DNA of 37,556 bases from a bacterium (GTDB lineage Bacteria; Patescibacteriota; Minisyncoccia; Minisyncoccales; GWA2-46-15): the NCBI GenBank assembly GCA_030704795.1, contig JAUYCZ010000021.1:1-37556 (forward strand), in the 5' to 3' direction. A model generated the notes under the pieces. The model was not told the origin of the DNA. It saw only the letters and a program-made list of their open reading frames with translations, and searched no databases. Positions 8,126 to 19,400 of this stretch are shown in pieces (positions within the stretch are counted from its first letter, which is position 1; every line of letters starts with the position of its first letter). A program made the translations under genes and the position numbers.

Positions 8126-11100
8126 ATGAACGTAAAATCTTTCTCTAAGGCGAAGGTTTCTTTCCACCTTCCCTACTTAGGGTCTCTCCAGAGAGACAGC
8201 TGGCAATGGCTTCTGGAAAGAGGCATTAAAGATCTATTTGCCGAGGTTTCGCCCATCCGGGATTACACCAAAAAAGAGTTTGAACTCTGGTTTTTGGATT
8301 ACAAGCTCGACACACCCAGATACAAGGATGACTTGGAGGCCAAAAATGACAACGGTTCATACGAAGCTTCCCTGAGAGCCAAGACCCGCCTGATTAATCT
8401 CAAAACCAAAGAGGTTAAAGAGCAAGAAGTCTTTCTGGCCGATTTTCCCATTATGACCGAGAGAGGCACTTTTATTGTTAACGGCGTCGAAAGAGTCGCC
8501 ATCGCCCAGTTGATCCGTTCGCCGGGCGTTTTCTTTACCAGCCAGAGAATCGGCGGGCGTCACTATTTCGGCGCCAAGGTCATTCCCAACCGGGGCGCTT
8601 GGCTGGAAATGGAAACCGATGCCACGGGCTTTATAGGCATCAAGATTGACCGCAAAAGAAGGGTGGCCGCCACCACTCTCTTGAGGGCTTTTGGCATTGA
8701 TAATGACTTAGCCATCAAAGAGCTCTTTTCGGATATCGACAATGATCCCGACCTCAAATACCTGGACGAAACCTTAAAGAAAGACCCGACGCACAATCAG
8801 GCCGAAGCCTTGGTTGAGATCTATGAGAGACTGAGGCCGGGAGACCTAGTGACGCCGGACACGGCGCGGGAATTGATCGAAAACATGTTCTTTAACTTTG
8901 AGAGATATGACCTTTCCCGTGTGGGGAGGTGGAGGATGAATCAGCGCTTTTCGCGCGAGCGCAAAACTGGCGCAGAACCAAACGCAAAACAGACGCAGAA
9001 GTTTAGCGGAGACGAGATCACCGTCAAAGAAAGAGTTCTCCGGCCCGGGGATATCGTCGCCGTCATTCATGAGATCATCCGCTTGAACAACACGCCGGGC
9101 GCCCTGCCCGATCCGATTGATCACTTGGGCAACCGCCGCGTCAGAACCTCCGCCGAAGTTCTGCAAAACCGCATGAGAGTGGGGATGCTCCGGATGGAAA
9201 GAATCATCAAGGACCGGATTTCCACCTTAGAAGAAGGCATGCTGGCCCCTTCCCAACTCATCAACCCTCGTCCCTTAATGGCCGTCATTAAAGAGTTCTT
9301 TACTTCTAGCCAGCTCTGTCAGTTCATGGATAATGAGAATCCTCTGGCCGAGCTCGAACACAAGAGACGGTTGGCGGCGACGGGCCCGGGCGGTTTAACC
9401 CGGGAAAGAGCCGGTTTGGAAGTGAGAGACGTGCAGCCTTCGCACTATGGCCGCATCTGCCCGATTCAGACCCCCGAAGGCCAGAACGTGGGCTTGATCT
9501 CTCACATGGCCTGCTTTGCCCGGATCAATTCTTTGGGCTTTCTGGAGACCCCCTACTTTAAGGTGGAGAACGGCAAAATCACCGACGAGGTTCATTATCT
9601 CAATGCTTACGAGGAAGAAAGATATAATATTGCTCACGCCGGCACTGACATTGATAAAAACGGACACATTATTCCCGCCAAGGTGGCCGCCCGCATCAAG
9701 GGCGAGCCGGGCGAGATTGAAAAAGAAAAAATTAATTTTATTGATGTTTCTTCGAAACAAGCCATTTCCGCGGCCACTTCTTTGATTCCCTTTTTGCAGA
9801 ACGATGACGCCAACCGCGCTTTAATGGGCTCAAATATGCAGCGTCAGGCCGTGCCTCTTTTGAATCCCGAGGCGCCTTTGGTTTGCACCGGGGTGGAGCC
9901 CAAGGTGGCCGAAGACTCGGGCCAGATTCTCCTGGCCCAGGACGACGGCCGGGTGACCGAAGTCGATGCCCGCGAGATCGTCATTCAAAACACCAAGACC
10001 CGAGTTCAGACCCGTTACCAACTCCGCACCTTTGTCCGAACCAACCAATACACTTGTTTTCATCAACGCCCCATTGTCAAAAAAGGGGAGCCTGTCAAAA
10101 AGGGCCAGGTTTTGACGGATGGAGCGGCCATTGAAGATGGCTGGCTGGCCCTGGGCCGGAATATTCTCGTTTCCTTTTTATCCTGGCGGGGCTCAAACTT
10201 TGAAGACGCCATCATCATTTCGGAAAAACTGGTTAAAGAATACGTTTATTCTTCGATCCATTTAGAGAACTTTTTCTGCGATGTCAGAGAAACAAAACTG
10301 GGTCCGGAACTGACCACCGGCGACATTCCCAATGTTTCGGAAGAAAAACTGAAGGACCTGGATTCCGAAGGCATTATCCGCATCGGCGCCGAAGTCGGTT
10401 CCCACGACATCCTGGTCGGGAAAATCTCGCCCAAGGGTGAGACGGACCTGACGCCGGAAGAAAGGCTCTTGAAAGCCATTTTCGGGGAAAGAGCCCGAGA
10501 GGTCAAAGACAGTTCGCTTTTGCTCGAATACGGCAAAAGAGGCCGGGTCGTCGGCGTTAAAGTCTGGGAAAGAGAAAAGGGCGCCAAGCTCGAACCCGGC
10601 ATCATTAAAAGAGTTCAGGTGGAAGTGGCCGCCCTGCGCAAGATTCAGGCCGGTGATAAATTAGCGGGGCGCCATGGCAACAAAGGCGTCGTTTCTCTGG
10701 TTTTACCCGAAGAAGAAATGCCCTTCCTGGAAGACGGCACGCCCGTGGACATTATTCTCAACCCTTTGAGCGTCGCTTCCCGCATGAACCTGGGCCAGAT
10801 TCTGGAGACGCATTTGGGTTTAGCCGCCAAGAAGCTGGGCTACCGGGCCGTTTCCCCGGCCTTGCTCGGCGCCAACGAAAAAGACATCAAAGAGGAATTG
10901 ATTAAGGCCGGCTATCCCGCCGACGGCAAATTGCAGGTCTTTGACGGCCGGACCGGCGAACCCTTCCCGGGAAAGATCACCGTCGGCTATATCTATATGA
11001 TGCAGCTGATCCACATGGTCGAAGACAAACTGCACATGAGATCGATCGGCCCTTATTCCCTGATCACCCAACAGCCCTTGGGCGGTAAATCCCAATTCGG

Positions 11101-11362
11101 CGGCCAGCGATTCGGCGAGATGGAAGTCTGGGCCTTGGAAGGCTACGGCGCCAGCCACATCCTGCAAGAGATGTTGACCATTAAATCCGATGACGTGCCC
11201 GGGAGAGCCGCCAGTTATGAGGCGATCCTCAAAGGCGAACCCATTCGTCAGCCCAGCGTTCCGGCTTCCTTCAGTCTTTTGGTGGCCGAATTAAAATCAC
11301 TGGGATTGGCGGTGGAGGTGAAGGAGAAAATGAGGGAAGAGAGGGAAGAAGATAAAAGATAA
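8126..11362 (+). CDS. rpoB: DNA-directed RNA polymerase subunit beta
   Basis: SSQLCQFMDNENPLAELEHKRRLAATGPGGLTRERAGLEVRDVQPSHYGRICPIQTPEGQNVGLI; RHGNKGVVS; QQPLGGKSQFGGQRFGEMEVWALEGYGA. Confidence 0.98.
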   Translation: MNVKSFSKAKVSFHLPYLGSLQRDSWQWLLERGIKDLFAEVSPIRDYTKKEFELWFLDYKLDTPRYKDDLEAKNDNGSYEASLRAKTRLINLKTKEVKEQEVFLADFPIMTERGTFIVNGVERVAIAQLIRSPGVFFTSQRIGGRHYFGAKVIPNRGAWLEMETDATGFIGIKIDRKRRVAATTLLRAFGIDNDLAIKELFSDIDNDPDLKYLDETLKKDPTHNQAEALVEIYERLRPGDLVTPDTARELIENMFFNFERYDLSRVGRWRMNQRFSRERKTGAEPNAKQTQKFSGDEITVKERVLRPGDIVAVIHEIIRLNNTPGALPDPIDHLGNRRVRTSAEVLQNRMRVGMLRMERIIKDRISTLEEGMLAPSQLINPRPLMAVIKEFFTSSQLCQFMDNENPLAELEHKRRLAATGPGGLTRERAGLEVRDVQPSHYGRICPIQTPEGQNVGLISHMACFARINSLGFLETPYFKVENGKITDEVHYLNAYEEERYNIAHAGTDIDKNGHIIPAKVAARIKGEPGEIEKEKINFIDVSSKQAISAATSLIPFLQNDDANRALMGSNMQRQAVPLLNPEAPLVCTGVEPKVAEDSGQILLAQDDGRVTEVDAREIVIQNTKTRVQTRYQLRTFVRTNQYTCFHQRPIVKKGEPVKKGQVLTDGAAIEDGWLALGRNILVSFLSWRGSNFEDAIIISEKLVKEYVYSSIHLENFFCDVRETKLGPELTTGDIPNVSEEKLKDLDSEGIIRIGAEVGSHDILVGKISPKGETDLTPEERLLKAIFGERAREVKDSSLLLEYGKRGRVVGVKVWEREKGAKLEPGIIKRVQVEVAALRKIQAGDKLAGRHGNKGVVSLVLPEEEMPFLEDGTPVDIILNPLSVASRMNLGQILETHLGLAAKKLGYRAVSPALLGANEKDIKEELIKAGYPADGKLQVFDGRTGEPFPGKITVGYIYMMQLIHMVEDKLHMRSIGPYSLITQQPLGGKSQFGGQRFGEMEVWALEGYGASHILQEMLTIKSDDVPGRAASYEAILKGEPIRQPSVPASFSLLVAELKSLGLAVEVKEKMREEREEDKR

Positions 11363-11372
11363 TTTATAAATT

Positions 11373-14300
11373 ATGAGAGTTGCCGACCTAGAAGCCATCC
11401 GCATCAAGCTCGCCAGCCCCGAGGAGATTTTGCAATGGTCCCACGGCGAAGTGACCAAGCCCGAGACGATCAACTACCGCACGCAAAAGCCCGAAAAAGA
11501 AGGCCTGTTTGACGAAAAGATTTTTGGCCCGGAAAAAGATTACGAGTGCTATTGCGGCAAATATCGCGGCATCCGCCACAAGGGCATTGTCTGCGACAAG
11601 TGCGGGGTGGAAGTGACCAAGGCTCAGGTGCGGCGGGAAAGAATGGGGCACATCAAGCTGGCTTCGCCGGTTTCCCATATCTGGTTCCTGAGAGGCGTGC
11701 CGTCCCGCATGGGCCAGGTTTTGGATTTGCCCATGGCTCACCTGGAGAAAGTCATCTATTTTAATGCCTACATTGTGACCAAGGTGGAGGAAGCGGCCAA
11801 GCAGCAGATTTTAGAACAGATTGAAAAAGAATACAAAGTAAAATCCAAGGCTCAAAACGCCCAATCTCAAAACGTCAAGAAGCCCACCAAGGGAGAAAAA
11901 AAAGACCAGCAGGATTTAAAGGCGGCCCGAGACCGGGCCAAAGACGAACTTTTAAGCATCAAACCTTTAAAAATTCTTTCGGAAGTCGATTATTTTGACC
12001 TATCTATTAAGTACGGCCAGTCTTTTGAGGCCGGCACCGGGGCAGAAACTCTGAGAAAGATCTTCAGCGAAATTGATACCAAGAAAAAGATTGCCGGACT
12101 CAAGGAAGAACTGGAAAAAGCCTCTCCCTTAAACCGGAGAAAGATTTTGAGACGGCTCAAGCTTTTTCAGGGCCTGGAAAGGGCCAATATTAAGGCCGAG
12201 TGGATGTTTCTGACCATCCTGCCCATTCTGCCGCCGGATCTTAGGCCGATGGTTCAACTGGACGGCGGCCGCTATGCCTCCTCTGATTTGAACGATCTTT
12301 ATCGCCGGGTCATTAACCGCAATAATCGCTTAAAGTATTTGTTGGAGATTGCCGCGCCCGAAGTCATCGTGCGTAATGAAAAGAGAATGCTGCAGGAAGC
12401 CGTTGACGCCCTGATTGACAACGGCATGAGAAAGGGCACCATGACTCAGGCCACCACCGGCGGCCGCCGCCTTTTGAAGTCTCTGGCCGATATTCTAAAA
12501 GGGAAACAAGGCCGGTTTAGGCAGAATCTTTTAGGCAAGAGAGTAGACTATTCGGGGCGATCCGTCATCGTCGTGGGCCCGGATTTGCCGCTGAACCAAG
12601 TGGGCATTCCCAAGAAAATGGCCCTGGAACTCTTTAAACCCTTTGTCATTAAAAAAATTCTGGACAAGGAACTGGCCTACAACGTGCGGGGCGCTTCTCG
12701 TTTGATTGAGCAGGAAACCGATGACGTCTGGGCCATTCTCGAAGAAGTGGTGACGGACAAACTAGTCCTCTTGAACCGGGCCCCGACCTTGCACCGGCTG
12801 GGCATTCAGGCTTTCCAGCCCATCCTGATTGAGGGCGAAGCGATCCGGGTTCATCCCTTGGTTTGCAAAGCTTTTAACGCGGATTTTGACGGAGACCAGA
12901 TGGCCGTTCATTTGCCTTTGTCCAAAGAAGCTCAGGCCGAAGCCCGGGAGATCATGCTTTCTTCGTTGAATCTCTTGAAGCCGGCCACGGGCTTGCCCAT
13001 TGTCAGTCCTTCCCAGGATATTGTTTTGGGCTGTTATTGGCTGACCAAGATAAGGCCTGGCGCCAAGGGCGAGGGCAAGATTTTCGGTTCGGCCCAGGAA
13101 GCTTGCCTGGCCTATGAATTTAAGGAAGTCGATATGAAAGCCTTGATCAAGATGCCTCATCCGAAGTCTAAGGACCGGCTGGAATTCATAGAAACGTCGG
13201 TGGGCCGCTTGACCTTTAACGAGGCTTTGCCCGAAGATTTTCCTTTCCAGAATAAGGAGATGAATTCCCGGGAGCTAGAAGAACTCATCCGCGAGGTCAT
13301 CGAGAGATACGGCATTGAAAAAACCCCGCCCATTCTGGATAAAATTAAGAGTACGGGCTTTGAAGGCGCCACCTGGTCCGGCGTGACCTGGGGCATGGAT
13401 GATCTGATCGTGCCGGCCGAAAAACCCAAACTGATTGCGGCCGCCGAGCAAGAGATCGCTCAGCTGGAAATCCATTTTCAAAAAGGACTTTTGTCCCGCG
13501 ATGAAAAATATCAGAGATCAATTGAAGTTTGGCAGCGAACCAAGTCGGCGGTGGAAAAATTAGTGCCGAAATCTCTGCCGGCGGATGGAAGCGTCTTTAC
13601 CATCATTGATTCGGGGGCCCGGGGTTCCTGGGCTCAGCCGGCGCAGATGGCGGGCATGAAGGGCTTGGTCATCAACCCAATCGGCCGGATTATTGAACTG
13701 CCGATCAAGCATTCTTACAAAGAAGGCTTTGACGTTTTGGAATACTTTCTTTCGACTCACGGCGCCCGCAAGGGTACGGCCGACACGGCGTTGCGGACAT
13801 CCACGGCCGGCTACCTGACGAGAAGGCTCGTCGACGTCAGCCATGACATCATCATCCACGAAATTGATTGCGGCGATGCCGTGGGCACGGTCTTTTCACG
13901 CCCGGAAGCCCAAGAGATCGGCCAGAACTTCCTTTTTAAAATTGTGAGCCGTATTTCTCTGGATAGTATTAAATCAAGCAATCCGGAAAGCAAAAATAAA
14001 ACCCTGGTTAAGGCGGGCGAGGTGATTGATTGGGAAAAGGGCAAAGAAATCATCAAAGAAGGCATTGACGAAGTGCGGGCCCGTTCGCCTTTGAGCTGCC
14101 GGCTTTTAAGAGGCGTCTGTCAGAAATGCTACGGCTGGAGCCTGGGATCGGGCCAGATGGTTAAGACGGGAGAAGCGGTGGGCGTCATTGCCGCTCAGGC
14201 CATTGGTGAGCCGGGGACTCAGTTAACGATGAGAACTTTCCATTTGGGCGGCGTGGCCGGCGGCAGTGATATTACCATGGGCTTGCCGCGGGTGGAAGAA

Positions 14301-15026
14301 ATATTTGAGGCCCGGGTGCCTCTAGGCCAGGGCGCGATCACCCTGGTTGATGGCCAGGTTCTGGAAATTATTGGCGGAAAGACGGTCCGGATAAAGCCAT
14401 CCGAGCCAGCCAGCTCAGCCCTTGGTTTAGCCACTGGCTCAGCCAGGAAGAAAAAGAGCTCGAAGCTGGAGAAAGACGAGATTTTGGAATACGAAATCCC
14501 CGAAGGCAAGGGCATTTTAGTTAAGGCGGGGGATCGGGTCAAAGCGGGGCAAGCCCTGTCCGAGGGCAACCTGGATTTAAAGGAGCTTTTCAAGGCGGTG
14601 GGCCAAGAACGAACCCAGCATCATATTATTAAAGAGATTCAGCGGATTTATGCTTCTCAGGGGGCGACCATTCATGACAAGCACGTGGAGGTGGTCGTCC
14701 GGCAAATGTTTTCCCGATTGAAGGTCAAGGATCCGGGTGACAGCATTTTGATTCAGGGAGAAACCATCACCAACCAGAAATTATTTGAAGAAAACCAGCG
14801 GCTGAAGAAAGAAGGGAAAAAGACCGTGTCGGCCACCTCGATTTTATTGGGCATCTCCAAGGTGGCTTTAACGACGGACAGTTTTTTGTCGGCCGCCTCT
14901 TTCCAGGAGACTTCCCGGATTCTTATCTCCGCCGCCATCTCGGGCAAGGAAGACAAACTCCAGGGCTTAAAAGAAAATGTCATCATCGGCAAGTTGATTC
15001 CGGCCGGCACAGGCCTGAAGAAATGA
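11373..15026 (+). CDS. rpoC: DNA-directed RNA polymerase subunit beta'
   Basis: CxCxxxxxxxxxxCxxC zinc site ([19 protein letters not shown]), [16 protein letters not shown] catalytic motif, [20 protein letters not shown]. Confidence 0.98.
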   Translation: MRVADLEAIRIKLASPEEILQWSHGEVTKPETINYRTQKPEKEGLFDEKIFGPEKDYECYCGKYRGIRHKGIVCDKCGVEVTKAQVRRERMGHIKLASPVSHIWFLRGVPSRMGQVLDLPMAHLEKVIYFNAYIVTKVEEAAKQQILEQIEKEYKVKSKAQNAQSQNVKKPTKGEKKDQQDLKAARDRAKDELLSIKPLKILSEVDYFDLSIKYGQSFEAGTGAETLRKIFSEIDTKKKIAGLKEELEKASPLNRRKILRRLKLFQGLERANIKAEWMFLTILPILPPDLRPMVQLDGGRYASSDLNDLYRRVINRNNRLKYLLEIAAPEVIVRNEKRMLQEAVDALIDNGMRKGTMTQATTGGRRLLKSLADILKGKQGRFRQNLLGKRVDYSGRSVIVVGPDLPLNQVGIPKKMALELFKPFVIKKILDKELAYNVRGASRLIEQETDDVWAILEEVVTDKLVLLNRAPTLHRLGIQAFQPILIEGEAIRVHPLVCKAFNADFDGDQMAVHLPLSKEAQAEAREIMLSSLNLLKPATGLPIVSPSQDIVLGCYWLTKIRPGAKGEGKIFGSAQEACLAYEFKEVDMKALIKMPHPKSKDRLEFIETSVGRLTFNEALPEDFPFQNKEMNSRELEELIREVIERYGIEKTPPILDKIKSTGFEGATWSGVTWGMDDLIVPAEKPKLIAAAEQEIAQLEIHFQKGLLSRDEKYQRSIEVWQRTKSAVEKLVPKSLPADGSVFTIIDSGARGSWAQPAQMAGMKGLVINPIGRIIELPIKHSYKEGFDVLEYFLSTHGARKGTADTALRTSTAGYLTRRLVDVSHDIIIHEIDCGDAVGTVFSRPEAQEIGQNFLFKIVSRISLDSIKSSNPESKNKTLVKAGEVIDWEKGKEIIKEGIDEVRARSPLSCRLLRGVCQKCYGWSLGSGQMVKTGEAVGVIAAQAIGEPGTQLTMRTFHLGGVAGGSDITMGLPRVEEIFEARVPLGQGAITLVDGQVLEIIGGKTVRIKPSEPASSALGLATGSARKKKSSKLEKDEILEYEIPEGKGILVKAGDRVKAGQALSEGNLDLKELFKAVGQERTQHHIIKEIQRIYASQGATIHDKHVEVVVRQMFSRLKVKDPGDSILIQGETITNQKLFEENQRLKKEGKKTVSATSILLGISKVALTTDSFLSAASFQETSRILISAAISGKEDKLQGLKENVIIGKLIPAGTGLKK
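14414..14444 (+). repeat. 12-bp tandem microrepeat inside rpoC
   Basis: CTCAGCC / TTTAGCC / CTCAGCC at 14414, 14426 and 14438; encodes [12 protein letters not shown] in a low-complexity linker. Confidence 0.6.
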
Positions 15027-15062
15027 TTCACTCGGCGGCCAAAAAATGTTAGAATTTACTCA

Positions 15063-17306
15063 GTGAGTAAAAACAACAAGAATCACAATTCAAAGAACTC
15101 TCTTTCGAAGAAAGACAAGGAACCAAAGTCCTTGTTCCTTCCGGCTTTAGCCCAGGGCTATCTCTTGGGCTTAGTTTTTCTCTTAGCGGCGGCCATTCTC
15201 ACTCTTTCATTTTTCGATTTGGCCGGCGGGGGAGGAGAAAAAATTCTCAGTTCCCTCACTTTTTTGTTCGGCCAGGAGACGATCCGGTTGCTGCCTTTGT
15301 TTTTGATTTTGGTCGGCGTCTTCTTTTTTGTCGTCAGCCCGAATTCTCAGAAAATCTGGAAAATGATTATTCTGGCGCTTTTTTCCTGTTTAATCGGCCT
15401 GAGCGCGGTTTTGACTTCTTTAAACGGTTATGACAAATTCTCTTTGAGCGATCCGGGGCCCGGTGGTTTTCTGGGACGCCTTTTGAGCTGGCCCATTCTC
15501 AAGATATTTGATTTCTGGGTCAGTCTGGCGGTTTTCGGGGGCTTGATCATCTTTGGCTTTTTTATCTTTTGGCAGGTGAGCCGGAAGATTCGGCCCAAAG
15601 AGGTTGAGGATCTGGCGGAAAAGCCCCAGGCGCTCCAGAGGAGCATCCGGAGGATTTTTGAACCCCAGCTCAAAATTAAAGAAATCTCGGACAATAAATC
15701 CCGTTCCCTGACGGGAGCGACGCCTTTACCCGAACTCAAAACCAAACCCATTCCCCAAGGGATGAGATCATCAATCTACAAAAAACCACCTTTGGATTTA
15801 CTGGAAGTTGATCGGGGCGAACCCGTCACCGGTGATATCCGCAACAACCTGACCATTATTAAAAAAACCTTAGAGACCTTTGGCATTCCCGTGGAAATGG
15901 GCGAAGTTAACGTTGGTCCGACCGTCACCCGATACACCTTAAAGCCGGCCGAAGGCATCAAACTTTCTAAAATCACCACTCTTAATAATGATCTTTCCCT
16001 GGCCTTGGCGACTCATCCCATCCGCATCGAAGCGCCGATTCCGGGCCAGTCCTTGGTGGGGATTGAGGTTCCCAACAAGGTCCGAACCCAGGTCAGATTG
16101 CGTAATCTTTTTGAATCGCCGGAATTCCAAAATTCCAGTTCATCTTTGGTTTTTGCTTTGGGCCGGGATGTCGCCGGCAACCCTCTTTTTGCCGACCTGA
16201 CCCGCATGCCGCATTTGCTGGTAGCCGGATCGACCGGCACGGGCAAAACCATCTGTTTAAACAGCCTTATTTTAAGCTTGATTTATCGCAATTCACCCGA
16301 GGTGATGAGGTTGATCCTGGTTGACCCCAAGCGGGTGGAGTTCCCGGTTTATCAAGACATCCCCCATCTTTTGTCCCCCGTTATCTTTGACGGCCAGAAA
16401 ACAATTAATACCCTAAAATGGCTGGTTAAGGAAATGGAGAGACGTTTCGAAGTTCTGGCTCAGGCTAAAGCCCGGGACATCGGCGGGTACAATCGCGAGA
16501 TCAATTCCCGTCGCGCCAAGACCTCGGTCAAAAATGAGGAAGAGGATTTGGACCCCATGCCCTACATTGTCGTCGTCATTGACGAGCTGGCCGATTTGAT
16601 GGCCGCCCGCGGCAAAGAGATTGAAGGCGGCATTGTGAGGCTGGCCCAGATGGCCCGCGCCGTGGGCATTCATCTGGTCGTGGCCACGCAAAGACCGTCC
16701 GTGGAAGTCATTACCGGTTTAATCAAGGCCAACATTACTTCCCGGATTACTTTCCAGGTGGCTTCACAGGTTGATTCCCGGACTGTCATTGACATGGCCG
16801 GAGCGGAAAAGCTCCTGGGCTCCGGCGACCTGCTCTTTATCTCTGCAGAAACGGCTAAGCCCCGCCGGATTCAGGGCGGTTATGTCACGGATAAAGAAGT
16901 CAAAAGAGTCACCGAGTTTTTGAAAACTCAAAAACATGACTTTGCCGCTTTGAAAGAAAACTTTTTGGCCGAGGAATTGGAAAGAGAACTGGCCGTCGGG
17001 GAACCCGACAGGGGCGAGTTTTATGCCGGCGAGGAAGACCCTCTCTATCCCCAGGCCAAGCAATTGGCGATTGAATCCAAAAAAGCTTCGGCTTCCCTGA
17101 TGCAGCGCCGGTTAAGAGTGGGCTATGCTCGGGCGGCCCGGCTCTTGGATATTCTGGAAGAAAGAGGCGTGGTCGGACCGGCCGACGGCGCCAAACCCCG
17201 GGAGGTTTATCTGACCGGCGAAGTCAAAGAAGAAGAAAGGGGTGTTCCCATTAAGATTCAGAGGCCGGGGGGAGAAAAACAGGATGACGAATGGGAGAAG
17301 GTATAG
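15063..17306 (+). CDS. ftsK: DNA translocase FtsK/SpoIIIE family
   Basis: [63 protein letters not shown]-terminal gamma domain. GTG start. Confidence 0.95.
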   Translation: MSKNNKNHNSKNSLSKKDKEPKSLFLPALAQGYLLGLVFLLAAAILTLSFFDLAGGGGEKILSSLTFLFGQETIRLLPLFLILVGVFFFVVSPNSQKIWKMIILALFSCLIGLSAVLTSLNGYDKFSLSDPGPGGFLGRLLSWPILKIFDFWVSLAVFGGLIIFGFFIFWQVSRKIRPKEVEDLAEKPQALQRSIRRIFEPQLKIKEISDNKSRSLTGATPLPELKTKPIPQGMRSSIYKKPPLDLLEVDRGEPVTGDIRNNLTIIKKTLETFGIPVEMGEVNVGPTVTRYTLKPAEGIKLSKITTLNNDLSLALATHPIRIEAPIPGQSLVGIEVPNKVRTQVRLRNLFESPEFQNSSSSLVFALGRDVAGNPLFADLTRMPHLLVAGSTGTGKTICLNSLILSLIYRNSPEVMRLILVDPKRVEFPVYQDIPHLLSPVIFDGQKTINTLKWLVKEMERRFEVLAQAKARDIGGYNREINSRRAKTSVKNEEEDLDPMPYIVVVIDELADLMAARGKEIEGGIVRLAQMARAVGIHLVVATQRPSVEVITGLIKANITSRITFQVASQVDSRTVIDMAGAEKLLGSGDLLFISAETAKPRRIQGGYVTDKEVKRVTEFLKTQKHDFAALKENFLAEELERELAVGEPDRGEFYAGEEDPLYPQAKQLAIESKKASASLMQRRLRVGYARAARLLDILEERGVVGPADGAKPREVYLTGEVKEEERGVPIKIQRPGGEKQDDEWEKV

Positions 17307-17326
17307 ACAATTTTCAATCAATTACA

Positions 17327-18334
17327 ATGGTTAAGAAAAACCCAGAAAAAAAAGAAACAGGCGTCCGCAAGGATTTGCTGGAAGCGGTGGCCGAGATCAG
17401 ACAGAGATTTGGCGAGGGCGCCATTATGAAATTAAAAGACGTGAGGGCGGTCGATGTTGACGTTATCCCCACCGGCTCGCCTTCTTTGGATTTGGCTCTG
17501 GGCGTGGGCGGCGTTCCCCGCGGCCGGGTCGTGGAAATATTCGGCCCCGAATCGAGCGGAAAAACAACCTTGGCGCTGCACATCTGCGCCGAAGCCCAGA
17601 AGACGGGCGGGGTGGCCGCTTTTATTGATGTCGAGCACGCTTTGGATCCGGACTACGCCAGAAAAATCGGGGTGGCGGTGGAAGATATTCTCATTTCTCA
17701 GCCCGATTCCGCGGAAGAGGCCTTACAGATCGTGGAAACCTTGGTTCGATCGAACCAGGTTGATGTCGTTGTCGTCGATTCCGTGGCCGCCTTGGCGCCC
17801 AAGAATGCCATTGAATCAGAGATGGGGGAGTTTCAGATCGGTCTTCAGGCCCGGCTCATGTCCTCGGCTTTGCAAAAGCTTTCGGGCGCCATCTCTAAGA
17901 GCAAGGCAACCGTCATTTTTCTTAATCAAATCCGCATGAAGATTGGCATCATGTTTGGTAATCCGGAAACTACTTCCGGCGGTCTAGCTCTTAAGTTTTA
18001 TTCTTCGGTGCGGATTGATTTAAGGCGGATTGCCCAGATCAAGCACGGGGAAAGCATCATTGGTTCCCGGGTCCGGGCCAAAATCGTCAAGAACAAAGTG
18101 GCCGCTCCCTTCCGCCTCGCCGAATTCGACATCTATTATAACGAAGGCATTTCCTATCTCACCGATCTTTTGGCTTTGGGGATAAAGCAGGAAGTGATTA
18201 AGAAATCCGGCAGCTGGCTGGACTTTGGAGAAACGAGATTGGGCCAGGGAATCGAAGCGGCCAAACAGTTCTTAAAGGAAAATCCCAAGATCGCCGAAAA
18301 AATCAGGCAAGCTGTTTTCGCTTCGCAAAAATGA
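17327..18334 (+). CDS. recA: Recombinase RecA
   Basis: [54 protein letters not shown] at 17327 preferred over the ORF-track start 17291. Confidence 0.97.
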   Translation: MVKKNPEKKETGVRKDLLEAVAEIRQRFGEGAIMKLKDVRAVDVDVIPTGSPSLDLALGVGGVPRGRVVEIFGPESSGKTTLALHICAEAQKTGGVAAFIDVEHALDPDYARKIGVAVEDILISQPDSAEEALQIVETLVRSNQVDVVVVDSVAALAPKNAIESEMGEFQIGLQARLMSSALQKLSGAISKSKATVIFLNQIRMKIGIMFGNPETTSGGLALKFYSSVRIDLRRIAQIKHGESIIGSRVRAKIVKNKVAAPFRLAEFDIYYNEGISYLTDLLALGIKQEVIKKSGSWLDFGETRLGQGIEAAKQFLKENPKIAEKIRQAVFASQK

Positions 18335-18411
18335 AGATTTTGCTTCGCAAAAATAAAAAAGACAGTTTTTGCTGCCCCCGGTACTTAAAATTCAAAGTTG
18401 TATTTTGAGTC

Positions 18412-18609
18412 TTACCTCATGACGTAAGGCAGCAAGGCTAAGAAGCGGGCTCTTTTGATGGCCTGGGCTAATTTCCGCTGGTGGCTGGCGCAAACGCCGG
18501 TTCTTTTTTTGGCCCGGATCTTGGCCAAACCCGAAGTAAACTTCCGGAGAAGCTCTAAATTTTTGTAATCGATTTCTTCAATGCCCTTTTGGCAAAAAAA
18601 ACAATCCAT
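18412..18609 (-). CDS. rpsR: 30S ribosomal protein bS18
   Basis: CFFCQKGIEEIDYKNLELLRKFTSGLAKIRAKKRTGVCASHQRKLAQAIKRARFLALLPYV (zinc-binding C+ form). Confidence 0.97.
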   Translation of the reverse strand: MDCFFCQKGIEEIDYKNLELLRKFTSGLAKIRAKKRTGVCASHQRKLAQAIKRARFLALLPYVMR

Positions 18610-18615
18610 GAGTCT

Positions 18616-19293
18616 TTAGATTAAATAAGCTAAATTATCATGCTTTTTCATATTTTTAATTTTTTCCAACGGTTGAAGATTCTTTAAACCCCAACACTCT
18701 TTGAATGCCGAATCGCTCGGCGAAATATAATTAAATGAGGATTTTGGTTTTATATGATCAACCACCCAGTAGCTACCATAGTTATCCCAATTCATTTTAG
18801 CGTCAAATCTCTTCTCTAGATATCGTATTAATTCTGTTAAGGTATAATTGACTAAAGTTTTCCACGTTTGCCCAGCCTTTTTATCCTTTAGACAACGAGA
18901 GATAGCCGAGCCCATATTTTCGTCAAGACGATATTTTGGATTTGTTTTTCTCTGGTATTTCCCCCACGCCCCCTTATACCGCAGTAGTTTCTTTTTATTT
19001 TCTCGATTATATTTTCTGTGACATCGTTGCAATCGGATCTTGTTGCGCTGATAATACTTTTTACATTGTTGCAGTATTCTATTTTTGTTTATCCGATACC
19101 ATTTCTTATGATATTGGGATACGCGCTCCTTATTGTTTTTATAATATTCTTTGTGTTGTAATCGTACCCTCTTCCGGTTTTTCTGGTACCATTTTTTGCC
19201 GTATAAAGACGTTCTTTTTAATATCCTCTCCTTATTTTTCTGATAATAAGCCTTTTTGTTTTGCCGCTCTTTTTCTTTATTCCTATAGGCCAT
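18616..19293 (-). CDS. HNH endonuclease-like protein with N-terminal basic 15-aa repeat array
   Basis: C-terminal WVVDHIKPKSSF...ECWGLKNLQPLEKIKNMKKHDN is HNH-like. N-terminus has repeats YQKNRKRVRLQHKEY / YKNNKERVSQYHKKW / YRINKNRILQQCKKY / YQRNKIRLQRCHRKY. Visibly AT-rich compared with neighbours. Confidence 0.85.
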   Translation of the reverse strand: MAYRNKEKERQNKKAYYQKNKERILKRTSLYGKKWYQKNRKRVRLQHKEYYKNNKERVSQYHKKWYRINKNRILQQCKKYYQRNKIRLQRCHRKYNRENKKKLLRYKGAWGKYQRKTNPKYRLDENMGSAISRCLKDKKAGQTWKTLVNYTLTELIRYLEKRFDAKMNWDNYGSYWVVDHIKPKSSFNYISPSDSAFKECWGLKNLQPLEKIKNMKKHDNLAYLI

Positions 19294-19332
19294 AATCTGG
19301 TATATTTATTTCATCCAGGCATTCTTTGTTCG

Positions 19333-19372
19333 ATAGCGATCACGATATATCGGGCGGAGTACCGCCCGCTAT
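19333..19372. repeat. Palindromic dispersed element, copy R3
   Basis: ATAGCGATCA-CGATATATCG-GGCGG-AGTA-CCGCC-CGCTAT. Confidence 0.75.
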
Positions 19373-19400
19373 AAACAGAAAAACGCTGTGGCCAATATTA

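Noticed and set aside
18936-19295. + strand ORF antisense to the HNH gene
   Set aside because: Complement of the Lys/Tyr repeat region, giving Phe/Cys/Ser-rich translation; no independent support.
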